A stretch of 64,000 bases of DNA from Streptococcus lutetiensis (GTDB lineage: Bacteria; Bacillota; Bacilli; Lactobacillales; Streptococcaceae). Shown piece by piece: positions 53,917 to 64,000 of this stretch. The notes under the pieces are model-generated. The model was not told where the DNA came from. It did no database searches and saw only the letters and a list, made by a program, of their open reading frames with translations. The position numbers and the translations under genes were made by a program. How positions within the stretch are numbered: position 1 is the stretch's first letter; the number at the start of each line of letters is the position of its first letter. The stretch spans positions 310,001 through 374,000 of the forward strand of contig NZ_LS483403.1 of NCBI RefSeq assembly GCF_900475675.1, in the 5' to 3' direction.

Positions 53917-54110
53917 TAAAGAGAGAAATCCTCATGGTGTTTCTTAGCGAGTCCGAGGTGGTGGAAGTCGGATGAAACTGAAATGAGTTGCTGGCGCTTT
54001 CACTTAGCTAGGCTAAGTTAAAATCAAATAAATGAAGTAATAAAATAGGGTGGAACCGCGTTTTAACGCCCCTTATGAGGTATCATATAGGTGTGTTGGC
54101 GGTTTTTTAT
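53917..54110 (+). promoter_or_regulatory. T-box riboswitch leader of glyQS
   Basis: T-box core AGGGTGGAACCGCG at 54047-54060. AACCGC (54054-54059) can pair with GCGGTT (54099-54104), which is followed by a T run, giving the terminator alternative. Stem I lies at about 53920-54010 and contains GGC at 53993-53995, a possible glycine specifier. The region from nagA to glyQ (53831-54177) holds no gene. Confidence 0.85.
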
Positions 54111-54177
54111 ATTGTAAAAAAGCTGATTTCCTTAGATACTTCGCAAAAACTAAGTTAACAAAATAAGGAGTAGATGT

Positions 54178-55095
54178 ATGTCTAAAAAATTGACTTTTCA
54201 AGAAATTATTTTGACTTTGCAACAATTTTGGAACGACCAAGGTTGTATGTTAATGCAAGCTTACGATAATGAAAAAGGTGCTGGTACAATGAGCCCTTAC
54301 ACATTCCTTCGTGCCATCGGTCCAGAACCATGGAATGCAGCTTATGTAGAACCATCACGTCGTCCTGCAGATGGTCGTTACGGTGAAAACCCTAACCGTC
54401 TTTATCAACACCACCAATTCCAAGTTGTTATGAAACCATCTCCATCTAACATTCAAGAACTTTACCTTGAATCATTGGAACGTTTGGGAATCAACACTTT
54501 GGAACACGACATCCGTTTCGTTGAAGATAACTGGGAAAATCCATCAACTGGTTCAGCTGGTCTTGGATGGGAAGTTTGGCTTGACGGTATGGAAATCACT
54601 CAATTTACTTACTTCCAACAAGTTGGTGGTTTGCAAACTGGTCCTGTAACTTCAGAAGTTACTTATGGTCTTGAACGTTTGGCATCATATATCCAAGAAG
54701 TAGATTCAGTTTATGATATCGAATGGGCTCCAGGTGTTAAATATGGTGAAATCTTCCTTCAACCAGAATTTGAACACTCAAAATACTCATTTGAAATTTC
54801 TAACCAAGACATGCTTCTTGAAAACTTTGAAAAATTTGAAACAGAAGCTAAACGTTGCTTGGAAGAAAACTTAGTTCACCCAGCTTACGATTACGTTTTG
54901 AAATGTTCACACACATTCAACTTGCTTGATGCGCGTGGAGCTGTTTCTGTAACAGAACGTGCTGGTTACATCGCTCGTATCCGTAACTTGGCTCGTGTCG
55001 TTGCTAAAACATTTGTTGCGGAACGTAAACGTCTTGGTTACCCATTGCTTGATGAAGCAACACGTGAAAAACTTTTGAAGGAGGATGCTGAATAA
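54178..55095 (+). CDS. glyQ: Glycyl-tRNA synthetase alpha subunit
   Basis: 305 aa. Class II catalytic subunit of the bacterial alpha2beta2 enzyme. [19 protein letters not shown] start, [22 protein letters not shown] (blocks) and [17 protein letters not shown] [13 protein letters not shown] are characteristic. Overlaps glyS by one base (TAATG). Confidence 0.96.
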   Translation: MSKKLTFQEIILTLQQFWNDQGCMLMQAYDNEKGAGTMSPYTFLRAIGPEPWNAAYVEPSRRPADGRYGENPNRLYQHHQFQVVMKPSPSNIQELYLESLERLGINTLEHDIRFVEDNWENPSTGSAGLGWEVWLDGMEITQFTYFQQVGGLQTGPVTSEVTYGLERLASYIQEVDSVYDIEWAPGVKYGEIFLQPEFEHSKYSFEISNQDMLLENFEKFETEAKRCLEENLVHPAYDYVLKCSHTFNLLDARGAVSVTERAGYIARIRNLARVVAKTFVAERKRLGYPLLDEATREKLLKEDAE

Positions 55096-57134
55096 TGGCT
55101 AAAAATTTACTTGTAGAACTTGGTTTAGAAGAATTACCAGCTTATGTTGTTACTCCAAGTGAAAAACAACTTGGCGACCGCATGGCAGCATTTTTAAAAG
55201 AAAAACGTTTGGCTTTTGAAGGCATTCAAACCTTCTCAACACCACGTCGTTTGGCTGTTCGTGTTCTTGGTCTTGCAGATACTCAAACTGATTTAATAGA
55301 AGACTTCAAAGGTCCTTCTAAAAAAATTGCTTTGGATGCTGATGGTAACTTTACAAAAGCTGCTCAAGGTTTTGTTCGTGGTAAAGGTTTGACAACTGAT
55401 GACATCGAATTCCGCGAAGTCAAAGGTGAAGAATATGTCTACGTTACAAAACACGAAGCAGGAAAAGCTGCTAAAGAAGTCCTTGTTGGCATTCCAGAAA
55501 TTTTGTTAGCTATGACTTTCCCAGTAAACATGCACTGGGCAAACAACACATTCGAATACATCCGTCCAGTTCACACATTGACTGTACTTCTTGATGACGA
55601 AGCACTTGACCTTGACTTTTTGGATATCCACTCGGGTCGTGTGAGCCGTGGTCACCGTTTTCTTGGTCACGAAACAGAAATTGCAACTGCTGATTCATAC
55701 GAAGAAGATTTGCGTAAAGTTTTTGTTATCGCTGACGCAAAAGAACGTCAAGACATGATTGTTAACCAAATCAAAGCTATCGAAAAAGCTCAAAACGTTC
55801 GCGTTGAAATCGATGACGAATTGCTTAATGAAGTGCTTAACTTGGTTGAATACCCGACTGCTTTCATGGGAAGCTTCGATACTAAATACCTTGAAGTTCC
55901 AGAAGAAGTGCTTGTGACATCAATGAAAAACCACCAACGTTACTTCGTTGTTCGTGACCTTGATGGTAATTTGATGCCAAACTTCATCTCAGTTCGTAAC
56001 GGTAATGAAAACCACATCGAAAACGTTATTAAAGGTAACGAAAAAGTTCTTGTTGCTCGTTTGGAAGATGGTGAATTCTTCTGGCGTGAAGACCAAAAAC
56101 TTAAAATCGCTGACCTTGTAGCTAAGCTTGATAACGTAACATTCCACGAAAAAATTGGTTCACTTTCAGAACACATGAAACGTAGCAAGGTGATTGCTGC
56201 TTACCTTGCTGAAAAAGCTGGCGCTTCTGCAGAAGAAAGCAAAGCACTTGCACGCGCTGCTGAAATCTACAAATTTGACCTATTGACTGGTATGGTTGGT
56301 GAATTTGACGAATTGCAAGGTATTATGGGTGAAAAATATGCTCTTCTTGCTGGTGAAGATGCCGCAGTAGCAGCAGCTATTCGCGAACACTACCTTCCAA
56401 ACTCAGCTGATGGTGACCTTCCAGAAACTAAAGTTGGTGCACTTTTGGCACTTGCTGATAAATTGGATACTATCTTGTCATTCTTCTCAGTTGGTTTGAT
56501 TCCATCAGGTTCAAACGACCCATACGCTCTTCGTCGTGCGACGGCTGGTGTGGTTCGTATCATGGATGCCTTTGGCTTGAAAATTCCAATGGATGAATTG
56601 GTTGACAACCTTTATGCTTTGTCATTTGATAGTTTGACTTACGAACACAAAGCAGAAGTGATGGACTTCACTCGTGCACGTGTTGAAAAAATGATGAACA
56701 AATCAGTTTCTAAAGACATTAAAGAAGCTGTTCTTGCTGGTTCAAACTTTGTTGTGGCTGAAATGCTTGAAGCTGCTGACGCTCTTGTTGAAGCAAGCAA
56801 AGCAGAAGGTTACAAAGCCGCTGTTGAAAGTCTTTCACGTGTCTTCAACCTTGCTGAAAAAGCACAAGCAGGTGTAGCAGTTGATGCTAATTTGTTTGAA
56901 AATGATGAAGAAAAATCTTTGGCACAAGCCGCAGCTGACTTAAACTTGGCTGGTTCTGCTAGCGATAAATTGGCACAATTGTTTGCTCTAAGTTCAGTTA
57001 TCGACAAATTCTTTGACAATACAATGGTTATGGTAGATAATGAAGCTGTTAAAAATAACCGCTTAGCTATTCTTACTGAATTGACAGCAAAAGCAAGCAG
57101 CGTTGCCGCATTTAACAAATTGAATACCAAATAA
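55095..57134 (+). CDS. glyS: Glycyl-tRNA synthetase beta subunit
   Basis: 679 aa. Recognises tRNA-Gly; contains a B3/B4-like N-terminal part ([21 protein letters not shown] in blocks), an HD-like middle part and a C-terminal anticodon-binding domain of DALR type near 580-670. Full length. Starts in the glyQ stop codon. Regulated with glyQ by the T-box. Confidence 0.95.
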   Translation: MAKNLLVELGLEELPAYVVTPSEKQLGDRMAAFLKEKRLAFEGIQTFSTPRRLAVRVLGLADTQTDLIEDFKGPSKKIALDADGNFTKAAQGFVRGKGLTTDDIEFREVKGEEYVYVTKHEAGKAAKEVLVGIPEILLAMTFPVNMHWANNTFEYIRPVHTLTVLLDDEALDLDFLDIHSGRVSRGHRFLGHETEIATADSYEEDLRKVFVIADAKERQDMIVNQIKAIEKAQNVRVEIDDELLNEVLNLVEYPTAFMGSFDTKYLEVPEEVLVTSMKNHQRYFVVRDLDGNLMPNFISVRNGNENHIENVIKGNEKVLVARLEDGEFFWREDQKLKIADLVAKLDNVTFHEKIGSLSEHMKRSKVIAAYLAEKAGASAEESKALARAAEIYKFDLLTGMVGEFDELQGIMGEKYALLAGEDAAVAAAIREHYLPNSADGDLPETKVGALLALADKLDTILSFFSVGLIPSGSNDPYALRRATAGVVRIMDAFGLKIPMDELVDNLYALSFDSLTYEHKAEVMDFTRARVEKMMNKSVSKDIKEAVLAGSNFVVAEMLEAADALVEASKAEGYKAAVESLSRVFNLAEKAQAGVAVDANLFENDEEKSLAQAAADLNLAGSASDKLAQLFALSSVIDKFFDNTMVMVDNEAVKNNRLAILTELTAKASSVAAFNKLNTK

Positions 57135-57139
57135 GCTTA

Positions 57140-57166
57140 AGAAATCTACTCTTTGAGTAGATTTCT
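57140..57166 (+). terminator. Hairpin after glyS
   Basis: Perfect 12-bp arms AGAAATCTACTC/GAGTAGATTTCT, 3-nt loop, no T run; a second hairpin ACCTCT/AGAGGT with TTTT follows at 57179-57199. Confidence 0.55.
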
Positions 57167-57260
57167 GGTGTATATCAGACCTCTTAGTTTAGAGGTTTTG
57201 GTAAATTATAGAAAGGAAATAACGTTTAAACATAATTTAGACGTTAGGTGAGTTTTAGTC

Positions 57261-57518
57261 ATGAATGAAAAAAAGATTCAACGCATTAATGAACTTGCAC
57301 GCAAGAAAAAAACAGTTGGTTTGACTGGTCCTGAAAAAGTTGAACAAGCTAAATTGCGTAAAGAGTATATTGACGGTTACCGTCATTCATTTCTTCACCA
57401 CATCGCTGGTATTAAAATCGTCGATGAAGATGGAAATGATGTGACACCAGAAAAACTTCGTCAATTACAACGTGAACGTGGTTTGCACGGTCGTAGTCTT
57501 GACGATCCAAATTCATAA
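57261..57518 (+). CDS. DUF896 (YnzC-like) small protein
   Basis: 85 aa, basic and helical. DUF896 proteins form a two-helix hairpin; the B. subtilis relative YnzC is linked to the SOS-response region but has no defined activity. [36 protein letters not shown] (blocks) are typical. Upstream AAAGGA is far; GTGAGT near 57250 may serve as ribosome site. Confidence 0.85.
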   Translation: MNEKKIQRINELARKKKTVGLTGPEKVEQAKLRKEYIDGYRHSFLHHIAGIKIVDEDGNDVTPEKLRQLQRERGLHGRSLDDPNS

Positions 57519-57525
57519 GAAAATC

Positions 57526-57553
57526 GCTCAGCTGTGTTTAGCTGGGCTTTTTT
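57526..57553 (+). terminator. Terminator after the DUF896 gene
   Basis: GCTCAGCT/AGCTGGGC, 6-nt loop, six T. Confidence 0.85.
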
Positions 57554-57610
57554 AGAAATTACTTACAAGAAAGCAAATGACAATTTAATTTAAAAAGTCA
57601 AGTATTTTAT

Positions 57611-57619
57611 GTTATAATA
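57611..57619 (+). promoter_or_regulatory. Extended -10 promoter of tkt
   Basis: TGTTATAAT (TATAAT 57614-57619), 51 nt before the ATG. Confidence 0.55.
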
Positions 57620-57669
57620 GAATCCGAACAATAATACTTTAAGTCCTTAAAAACAGAAAGGTTTCACTC

Positions 57670-59655
57670 ATGACATTTGATGCTATTGATCAGTTGGCAG
57701 TAAACACTGTCCGTACGCTCTCAATTGATGCCATTCAGGCAGCCAATTCAGGTCACCCAGGCCTTCCAATGGGAGCTGCACCTATGGCTTATGTTCTTTG
57801 GAATCATGTAATGAATGTTAATCCAAAGACAAGTCGTTCTTGGTCTAACCGCGACCGTTTCGTATTGTCTGCAGGTCACGGTTCTGCTCTTTTGTATAGC
57901 CTACTTCACTTATCAGGCTACGATGTAACAATCGATGACTTGAAGAACTTCCGTCAATGGGGTTCAAAAACACCGGGTCACCCAGAAGTTAACCACACTG
58001 ATGGTGTAGAAGCAACTACAGGACCTCTTGGTCAAGGTATCGCTAACGCTGTTGGTATGGCAATGGCAGAAGCTCACTTAGCTGCTAAATTTAACAAACC
58101 TGGTTTTGATATTGTAGACCACTACACTTATGCTTTGCATGGTGATGGATGCTTGATGGAAGGTGTCAGCCAAGAAGCTGTTAGTCTTGCAGGTCACTTA
58201 AAACTTGGTAAATTAGTCCTTCTTTATGATTCAAACGACATCTCACTTGATGGTCCAACATCAAAAGCCTTTACAGAAGATATTAAAGGTAAATTCGAAG
58301 CTTACGGTTGGCAACATATCTTGGTAAAAGATGGTAACGACCTTGAAGCTATTGCTAAAGCTATCGAAGAAGCTAAAGCTGAAACAGAAAAACCATCTAT
58401 CATCGAAGTGAAAACAATCATTGGTTTTGGTGCCGAAAAACAAGGTACATCAGCTGTCCACGGTGCACCTCTTGGTGTTGACGGAATTGCTTACGCTAAA
58501 AAAACTTATGGTTGGGAATATCCAGAATTCACAGTTCCAGAAGAAGTTGCAAAACGTTTCGAAGTTGGTATTAAATTCCGTGGTGAAGCTGCTCAAAACG
58601 CATGGGAAACTAAATTCCATGAATACGAAGCTGCTTACCCAGACTTAGCTGCTGAATACAAAGCTGCATTTGCTAACAAACCAGTTGACGTAAAACTTGA
58701 AGACTTTGAAATCGGAACTAGCCTTGCTAGCCGTTCATCAAGTCAACAAGCTATCCAACAAATCTCAGCACAAGTTCCATCATTCTGGGGTGGTTCAGCT
58801 GACCTTTCTGCATCAAATAATACAATGGTCAAAGTAGAATCTGATTTCCAATCAGATAACTATCTTGGTCGCAACATCTGGTTTGGTGTGCGTGAATTTG
58901 CCATGGCAGCTGCTATGAATGGTATTGCCCTTCATGGTGGTACTCGTGTTTACGGTGGTACATTCTTCGTATTCTCTAACTACCTACTTCCAGCTGTTCG
59001 TATGGCAGCTCTTCAACAATTACCAACTGTTTATGTCATGACTCACGACTCAATCGCCGTTGGTGAAGATGGTCCAACTCACGAACCAGTTGAACAATTG
59101 GCTAGTGTTCGTTCTATGCCAAACCTGAACGTTATTCGTCCAGCTGATGGTAACGAAACAAACGCTGCATGGAAACGTGCTCTTGCTGAAACAAACCGTC
59201 CAACAATGCTTGTCTTGACTCGTCAAAATCTTCCTGTTCTTGAAGGAACAAAAGAATTGGCAGAAGATGGTGTGAACAAAGGTGCTTACATCCTTTCAGA
59301 AGCTAAAGGTGACCTTGACGGTATCCTTATTGCTACTGGTTCTGAAGTGAAATTAGCTCTTGATACTCAAGCTGCTTTGGAAGCTAAAGGTGTTCATGTT
59401 CGTGTGGTTTCAATGCCAGCACAAAACATCTTTGACGAACAAGATGCAGCTTACAAAGAAAGCATTCTTCCAGCTAACGTTACAAAACGTTTGGCAATTG
59501 AAGCTGGCTCAAGCTTTGGTTGGGGCAAATACGTTGGTCTCCAAGGTAAAACTCTTACAATCGATACTTGGGGAGCTTCTGCACCAGGTGCTAAAATCTT
59601 TGAAGAATATGGATTCACAGTTGATAACGCTGTTAGCCTTTTCGAATCTTTATAA
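57670..59655 (+). CDS. tkt: Transketolase
   Basis: 661 aa, thiamine-diphosphate enzyme of the pentose phosphate pathway, moving two-carbon units between sugar phosphates. [33 protein letters not shown] (ThDP/Mg loop), [11 protein letters not shown], and ThDP-activating Glu in [14 protein letters not shown] are present. Codon use is strongly biased, as for highly expressed genes. AGAAAGG before the ATG; monocistronic with its own terminator. Confidence 0.95.
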   Translation: MTFDAIDQLAVNTVRTLSIDAIQAANSGHPGLPMGAAPMAYVLWNHVMNVNPKTSRSWSNRDRFVLSAGHGSALLYSLLHLSGYDVTIDDLKNFRQWGSKTPGHPEVNHTDGVEATTGPLGQGIANAVGMAMAEAHLAAKFNKPGFDIVDHYTYALHGDGCLMEGVSQEAVSLAGHLKLGKLVLLYDSNDISLDGPTSKAFTEDIKGKFEAYGWQHILVKDGNDLEAIAKAIEEAKAETEKPSIIEVKTIIGFGAEKQGTSAVHGAPLGVDGIAYAKKTYGWEYPEFTVPEEVAKRFEVGIKFRGEAAQNAWETKFHEYEAAYPDLAAEYKAAFANKPVDVKLEDFEIGTSLASRSSSQQAIQQISAQVPSFWGGSADLSASNNTMVKVESDFQSDNYLGRNIWFGVREFAMAAAMNGIALHGGTRVYGGTFFVFSNYLLPAVRMAALQQLPTVYVMTHDSIAVGEDGPTHEPVEQLASVRSMPNLNVIRPADGNETNAAWKRALAETNRPTMLVLTRQNLPVLEGTKELAEDGVNKGAYILSEAKGDLDGILIATGSEVKLALDTQAALEAKGVHVRVVSMPAQNIFDEQDAAYKESILPANVTKRLAIEAGSSFGWGKYVGLQGKTLTIDTWGASAPGAKIFEEYGFTVDNAVSLFESL

Positions 59656-59672
59656 TCAATTATAAATAATCT

Positions 59673-59702
59673 AAAATGCCCTTGCTCAGCAAGGGCATTT
59701 TT
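59673..59702 (+). terminator. Terminator after tkt
   Basis: AAAATGCCCTTGC/GCAAGGGCATTTT with a TCA loop. Confidence 0.85.
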
Positions 59703-59710
59703 GTTATTTG

Positions 59711-59739
59711 TTGACAAAAAATGAGATAAACGGTAAGAT
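59711..59739 (+). promoter_or_regulatory. Promoter of the immunity/ABC unit
   Basis: TTGACA (59711-59716), 17-bp spacer, TAAGAT (59734-59739). Confidence 0.65.
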
Positions 59740-59798
59740 ATTGTAAAAGGTAATTGTGTTAATTTAATAGTACAAAATTAAGGAGAAGGTGAGGTTCG

Positions 59799-60092
59799 AT
59801 GGAAGAGCGATGTGGTAAATTGTATAAGGCAATAAAAGTAGCTTTTGAAGATATGAGTGTGCGTCAGAATGTTGAATTGTCTAAAATTTTACTGTCTGCC
59901 TCTAATGAAATCATTAAAAGTAATGATGCTGGATTGTCTGCCATGCACTTAGAGCATGAACTAAATCTTTTTTATACTCACAATGATTTTCAATTACCTC
60001 GAGGTGTTTTGAATTTGAAAGATTTAACTCACAAATGGGCAGCGGACTATTATGAAAAAAAGGAAGTTTCAAAGTGGATAAAGCCACTTTGA
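59799..60092 (+). CDS. Bacteriocin immunity protein (EntA-immunity type), orphan
   Basis: 97 aa, all helical. Resembles the enterocin A/class IIa bacteriocin immunity family, four-helix cytosolic proteins that protect the Man-PTS of the producer or bystander: central pattern SNEIIKSNDAGLSAMHLEHEL and LNLFYTHNDFQLPRGVLNL. No bacteriocin structural gene with a double-Gly leader lies nearby, so it is an orphan immunity gene. Followed after 22 nt by an ABC transporter and probably co-transcribed with it. Confidence 0.7.
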   Translation: MEERCGKLYKAIKVAFEDMSVRQNVELSKILLSASNEIIKSNDAGLSAMHLEHELNLFYTHNDFQLPRGVLNLKDLTHKWAADYYEKKEVSKWIKPL

Positions 60093-60114
60093 GGATATTT
60101 AGGGGGGAAATAAA

Positions 60115-60846
60115 ATGATTCGTTTTGAGCATGTTTCAAAATTATATGGAGATAAGGAAGCACTTAGTGACCTTAATGTAACTATTGAGAACGGTGAGAT
60201 TTTTGGTCTTATTGGTCACAATGGTGCCGGGAAAACAACGGCTATTAGTATTTTAACCTCAATTATTGAGGCTACTTACGGTGAGGTTTTTGTAGATGAT
60301 TTGGCTTTGTCAGAACATCATGATGAGATTAAAAAACGTATTGGTTATGTTCCTGACTCACCAGATTTATTTTTGAATTTGACGGCGAGTGAGTACTGGC
60401 ATTTCTTAGCAAAAATTTATGGTGTGGATGAAGCAAAAGTTGAAGAACGCATTAACCGTCTATCGCACTTATTTGATATTGCTGGGTATGTTGATGAATT
60501 GATTGAAAGTTTTTCACATGGTATGCGTCAAAAAGTGATTGTAATCGGAGCTTTGATTTCAAATCCAGATATTTGGATTTTGGATGAACCATTGACAGGA
60601 CTTGACCCACAAGCAGCTTTTGATTTGAAAAAGATGATGAAAGAGCATGTGCGCAGTGGCAATACAGTGCTTTTCTCAACACATGTTTTGGCAGTTGCTG
60701 AACAATTGTGTGACCGCATTGGCATCTTGAAAGAAGGAAAATTGATTTTTGTTGGTTCATTAGAAGAGTTGAAAGCAAATCATCCTGATAAAGATTTAGA
60801 AACGATTTACCTAGAACTTGCTAGACGCAAGGTGGAAGAGGGGTGA
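60115..60846 (+). CDS. ABC transporter ATP-binding protein
   Basis: 243 aa. Walker A GHNGAGKTTAIS, signature FSHGMRQK, Walker B IWILDEPLTGLDPQA, His switch STHVLA. Drug/peptide exporter type (ABC-2 family). AGGGGGGA upstream of the ATG. Its partner permease starts 5 nt after the stop. Substrate unknown; the immunity gene upstream makes a peptide or stress-defence export role conceivable. Confidence 0.88.
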   Translation: MIRFEHVSKLYGDKEALSDLNVTIENGEIFGLIGHNGAGKTTAISILTSIIEATYGEVFVDDLALSEHHDEIKKRIGYVPDSPDLFLNLTASEYWHFLAKIYGVDEAKVEERINRLSHLFDIAGYVDELIESFSHGMRQKVIVIGALISNPDIWILDEPLTGLDPQAAFDLKKMMKEHVRSGNTVLFSTHVLAVAEQLCDRIGILKEGKLIFVGSLEELKANHPDKDLETIYLELARRKVEEG

Positions 60847-60850
60847 GTGT

Positions 60851-62473
60851 ATGAACTGGTCAACTGTTAGGGAACTCGTTAAGATTAATATTCTTTACTC
60901 AAATCCCCAAACTGTAACGGCGGTTAAACGTAAGCAAGAAAAGAATCCGAGAAAAAATTTTTCAACTTATAAAAGTGTGATTCGTCAGCAAATATTTTTA
61001 AGTTTGTTCTTTGCGGTGATTTACATTTTTATGTATGCTAATCTTAATTTTAAGCATTATCCTGGTTACTTTTCTTTTTACACAGCGATTTTCTTTATCA
61101 TGGCAACCTTGAATGCTTTCTCAGCCATGTATAGTATTTTTTACGAAAGCGATGATGTGAAACTTTATGCTCACTTACCGATTAAATCCAGTGAGCTATA
61201 TTTAGCAAAAGTGATTTCAAGTTTTGGTATGGGCGTGACGTTTTTGATGCCTTTGTTATCATTATTTTTTATAGCCTATTGGCAAATGGCGGGGCTATTT
61301 GTGGCGATTATTGCTACCGTGATTGTTTTTGGGATTCTCTTTACAGCTTCGACAGTATTAGCACTTTATGTGAATAGCTTGGTTGGTGGGGTGATTGTTC
61401 GCAGCAATCATCGTAAATTGATTTCAACAGTCTTGATGTCTCTTTCGACGATTGGCGCTGTCGGAACGATTCTTTATATGAATGTTGTCAACAGTAAAAA
61501 TATAGGAAGTGACAGCTTGACGATTCCTGATCGTCCAATCATTCCTTATTTTAGAGGTTTTTATGACGTGGTTAATGTGCCGTTTAGCTTGGCTGCATTG
61601 TTAAACTTCTATTTACCTTTAGTCGTTCTTTTAGGCTTAATGATTGGTTTGGTTAAATGGGCAATGCCAAATTATTACCAAAGTACTTTGTATGCTAGTC
61701 CTAAAAAAGCTAAAGCTAAGAAGCAGACGAAAAAAACGTCAAAGAGCTCAGCTTCTTTAACAAATATGATGCTTCATCATCACCTTTCAACGCTTCAAAA
61801 TGCAACTTTGATCAGTCAGACTTATCTCATGTCACTGATTTATGTGGTGATTTTCTTAACACCAGTTTTGGTAAATGGCATCAATCTTTCTAATATACCA
61901 AACGATTATTTCGGAATTTCAATGCTTGTTGGGGTTATTTTGGGAAGTAACTGTGCTACACCATCAACGTTTCTTGGTGTAGGAATTTCACTTGAAAAAG
62001 AGAACTATCACTTTATTAAATCACTTCCTTATCCTTTCAAGAAGTTTTTAACTCAGAAATTTCTTGTTTTGGCAGCTCTTCAAGCCTTTGTCCCTGCGAT
62101 GGTTTATTTGATTGTTGGCGCCTTTCTTTTGAAACTTAAACCACTTTTGATATTTGGCTTTTTACTTGGTTTGCTTATGATGATTAGTATCCAAGGGCAA
62201 CTGATTTACTGGCGTGATTATAAAAATCTTAATTTGCTTTGGCAAGATGTGACACAACTTTTTAATCGACATTCAGGTCAGTGGCTTGCTTTTGCGATTA
62301 TGATGGTAGCTTATCTTCTTGGTGGTGGCTTAGCAGTAGGTTTAGTTACTCTTGGTAATATCACACAGCAAATTCTACTGATTAACATGACGCTGGCAAT
62401 TGTTCTTTTGATTTTAGCAATTGTTGGTCAAGTTTTGATTAGCCACAAATTTTGGAAGAAAATCTCACATTAA
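60851..62473 (+). CDS. ABC transporter permease (ABC-2 like)
   Basis: 540 aa from ATG 60851 (GGTGAG upstream; an earlier frame start inside the ATPase gene has no ribosome site). Twelve or so membrane segments in two halves, joined by a basic Lys/Ser linker near residues 285-305 (KKAKAKKQTKKTSKSS). Resembles large streptococcal permeases paired with a single ATPase. Function not known. Confidence 0.82.
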   Translation: MNWSTVRELVKINILYSNPQTVTAVKRKQEKNPRKNFSTYKSVIRQQIFLSLFFAVIYIFMYANLNFKHYPGYFSFYTAIFFIMATLNAFSAMYSIFYESDDVKLYAHLPIKSSELYLAKVISSFGMGVTFLMPLLSLFFIAYWQMAGLFVAIIATVIVFGILFTASTVLALYVNSLVGGVIVRSNHRKLISTVLMSLSTIGAVGTILYMNVVNSKNIGSDSLTIPDRPIIPYFRGFYDVVNVPFSLAALLNFYLPLVVLLGLMIGLVKWAMPNYYQSTLYASPKKAKAKKQTKKTSKSSASLTNMMLHHHLSTLQNATLISQTYLMSLIYVVIFLTPVLVNGINLSNIPNDYFGISMLVGVILGSNCATPSTFLGVGISLEKENYHFIKSLPYPFKKFLTQKFLVLAALQAFVPAMVYLIVGAFLLKLKPLLIFGFLLGLLMMISIQGQLIYWRDYKNLNLLWQDVTQLFNRHSGQWLAFAIMMVAYLLGGGLAVGLVTLGNITQQILLINMTLAIVLLILAIVGQVLISHKFWKKISH

Positions 62474-62548
62474 TTTCTAAAATCTCCTGAAATTAAGATG
62501 AGTATTAAGGGTGGTTAAAAAGCTACCGTTTTCTTGATAAAAGATGAT

Positions 62549-62577
62549 AAAAAACAGTTCCTCGGACTGTTTTTTTA
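62549..62577 (+). terminator. Terminator before proB
   Basis: AAAACAGT/ACTGTTTT, 7-nt loop, T run. It ends only 4 nt before the proB -10 box. Confidence 0.75.
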
Positions 62578-62580
62578 GTG

Positions 62581-62586
62581 TATAAT
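62581..62586 (+). promoter_or_regulatory. -10 box 6 nt from the proB start codon
   Basis: TATAAT at 62581-62586, ATG at 62593, no Shine-Dalgarno sequence; probable leaderless mRNA. Confidence 0.45.
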
Positions 62587-62592
62587 AAGCAT

Positions 62593-63396
62593 ATGACACG
62601 TAATTTTGAATCAGTAAAACGAATTGTTATAAAAATCGGGACAAGTTCGCTTGTCATGCCAAATGGCAAAATTAATCTTGAAAAAATCGATCAGCTAGCT
62701 TTTGTCATCTCTAGTTTGATGAACAAGGGATTAGAAGTTGTTTTGGTATCATCTGGTGCCATGGGATTTGGTCTTAATGTCTTAAACATGGACAAACGTC
62801 CGACAGAAATTGCACGACAACAGGCTGTATCAAGTGTCGGTCAGGTGGCCATGATGAGCCTTTATTCGCAAATCTTTTCACACTATCAGACAGAAGTTAG
62901 TCAGCTTTTGATTACACGTGATGTTATTGAGTATCCAGAAAGTTTGGCAAACTTCACCAACGCTTTTGAAACTCTTCTTTCAATGGGAATTGTTCCAATC
63001 GTTAATGAAAATGATGCTATCAGTGTTGATGAAATGGATCATGCCACAAAATTCGGAGATAATGACCGTTTGTCAGCCATTGTAGCTAAAGTGACTAAAG
63101 CTGATTTGCTAATCATGTTGTCAGATATTGATGGCCTTTATGATAAAAATCCAAATGTTTATGAAGATGCTAAACTTCGTGAACATGTTAGTGAAATCAC
63201 TGATGAAATCATTAAGTCAGCTGGCGGTGCTGGTAGCAAATTTGGTACAGGTGGCATGCTTAGCAAGATTAAGAGTGCCCAAATGATTTTTGACAATAAT
63301 AGTCAAATGATTTTGATGAATGGAGCTAATCCACGAGATATTTTATGTGCCCTTGAAGGAGCTAATATTGGAACGTGGTTTTCACAATCTAAGTAA
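62593..63396 (+). CDS. proB: Glutamate 5-kinase
   Basis: 267 aa from ATG 62593. Phosphorylates glutamate, first step of proline synthesis. Amino-acid kinase fold: [48 protein letters not shown], and [12 protein letters not shown]. It lacks the C-terminal PUA domain of the E. coli enzyme, which is usual in streptococci. A -10 box lies so near the ATG that the message should be leaderless. proA follows after 16 nt. Confidence 0.94.
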   Translation: MTRNFESVKRIVIKIGTSSLVMPNGKINLEKIDQLAFVISSLMNKGLEVVLVSSGAMGFGLNVLNMDKRPTEIARQQAVSSVGQVAMMSLYSQIFSHYQTEVSQLLITRDVIEYPESLANFTNAFETLLSMGIVPIVNENDAISVDEMDHATKFGDNDRLSAIVAKVTKADLLIMLSDIDGLYDKNPNVYEDAKLREHVSEITDEIIKSAGGAGSKFGTGGMLSKIKSAQMIFDNNSQMILMNGANPRDILCALEGANIGTWFSQSK

Positions 63397-63412
63397 TAAA
63401 GGAGGTCTTGAA

Positions 63413-64000
63413 ATGGGCTATATTGATGAACTAGGGAAAAATGCAAAAATCGCTTCTCAAAGTTTGGTAAAACTTGGAACAGCAGAGAAAAATCGAATCT
63501 TGAATCTAGTTGCTAAGGCTTTACTAGACGAAACAGATTTTATCTTGCAAGAAAATGTGCGAGATGTTGAAAAAGCACAAGAAAATGGCATTTCACCGGT
63601 TATGCTTGACCGTTTGCGTCTCGATGCAAAACGCATTGAAGGCATTGTGGAAGGAGTTCGTCAAGTAGCTGATTTACAAGACCCGATTGGTCAAGTCGTT
63701 CGTGGATACACTAATCTTGATGGTCTAAAAATTGTGCAAAAGCGTGTGCCTCTCGGTGTGATTGCTATGATTTTTGAAAGTCGTCCAAATGTTTCAGTCG
63801 ATGCTTTCAGCTTAGCTTTTAAAACAAGTAATGCCATTATTTTACGTGGTGGGCGCGATGCAATTCATTCAAATACTGCGCTTGTAACAGTTATTCGTAA
63901 GGCTCTTGCTAAAGCAGGTCTTAATAAAAATGTTGTTCAGCTTGTTGAGGATATAAGCCATGCGGTTGCTGAAGAATTGATGCAGGCTGTTGATTATGTC
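63413..64000 (+). CDS. proA: Gamma-glutamyl phosphate reductase (partial, runs off the window)
   Basis: First 196 codons of about 415, open to the window end. NADPH-dependent reductase of the aldehyde-dehydrogenase superfamily, second step of proline synthesis, reducing the labile product of Pro[21 protein letters not shown] and [12 protein letters not shown] are the family signatures present. AGGAGG seven bases before ATG 63413. Confidence 0.94.
   Translation, partial: MGYIDELGKNAKIASQSLVKLGTAEKNRILNLVAKALLDETDFILQENVRDVEKAQENGISPVMLDRLRLDAKRIEGIVEGVRQVADLQDPIGQVVRGYTNLDGLKIVQKRVPLGVIAMIFESRPNVSVDAFSLAFKTSNAIILRGGRDAIHSNTALVTVIRKALAKAGLNKNVVQLVEDISHAVAEELMQAVDYV

Noticed and set aside
1..64000. 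CRISPR array, insertion sequence or prophage genes
   Set aside because: No regularly spaced repeats, transposase, integrase or phage structural genes were recognised anywhere in the window.

Overview
The window is a Gram-positive, low-GC chromosome segment from a Streptococcus. Diagnostic features are the FabM/FabT/FabH/AcpP/FabK/FabD/FabG/FabF/AccB/FabZ/AccCDA cluster in the streptococcal order, a ManLMN phosphotransferase operon with a DUF956 gene, CcrZ next to TrmB, and rimP-nusA-rnpM-ylxQ-infB-rbfA. Sequence similarity as I remember it points to the S. bovis/S. equinus (SBSEC) group rather than S. pneumoniae or S. pyogenes; the species call is inference.

Layout. 1-2.1 kb: 5' part of an aspartokinase (minus strand) and a HAD phosphatase. 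2.2-13.0 kb: the complete type II fatty-acid synthesis locus with its repressor FabT; 17-bp FabT-like operators precede fabM, fabT and fabK, and a fourth lies 44 kb away before a DegV/FakB-type fatty-acid-binding gene. 13.1-18.1 kb (minus strand): serS with a T-box leader, the DUF956 gene and manLMN with a cre-like site inside the promoter. 18.2-28.4 kb: HAD phosphatase, two tandem DUF1361 membrane proteins, a purine permease, tsaE, an acetyltransferase, an LCP-family wall protein with a tyrosine-rich tail, a HIT protein, EcsAB, CcrZ and TrmB.

28.4-35.0 kb is the most unusual part. Between trmB and rimP, which adjoin in the streptococci I know, sit a tRNA-like sequence without a usable anticodon arm, a 31-codon ORF and a four-gene overlapping operon: a membrane PAS-GGDEF diguanylate cyclase, a GT2-GtrA fusion, a BcsA-like processive glycosyltransferase with an intact PilZ domain, and a GT-C-like membrane protein. 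This reads as a self-contained c-di-GMP-controlled exopolysaccharide system in a genus usually thought to lack c-di-GMP signalling.

35.0-40.9 kb: translation/transcription operon rimP-nusA-rnpM-ylxQ-infB-rbfA; rimP appears to start at a non-canonical AUC codon behind a structured leader, and two diverged copies of a 56-nt element with a 16-bp hairpin between them lie between infB and rbfA. 41-53 kb: a LOG-family protein, copper operon copYAZ, TRIC-type channel, HAD phosphatase, TetR regulator, DegV protein, a Na/Pi symporter, nagA, and three decayed genes (nucleotidyltransferase, YgjV-like, DUF3737). 53.8-64 kb: glyQS with T-box, DUF896 protein, transketolase, an orphan bacteriocin-immunity gene, an ABC exporter, and proBA (proA cut by the window end). 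No CRISPR array, insertion sequence, rRNA or phage gene was seen.
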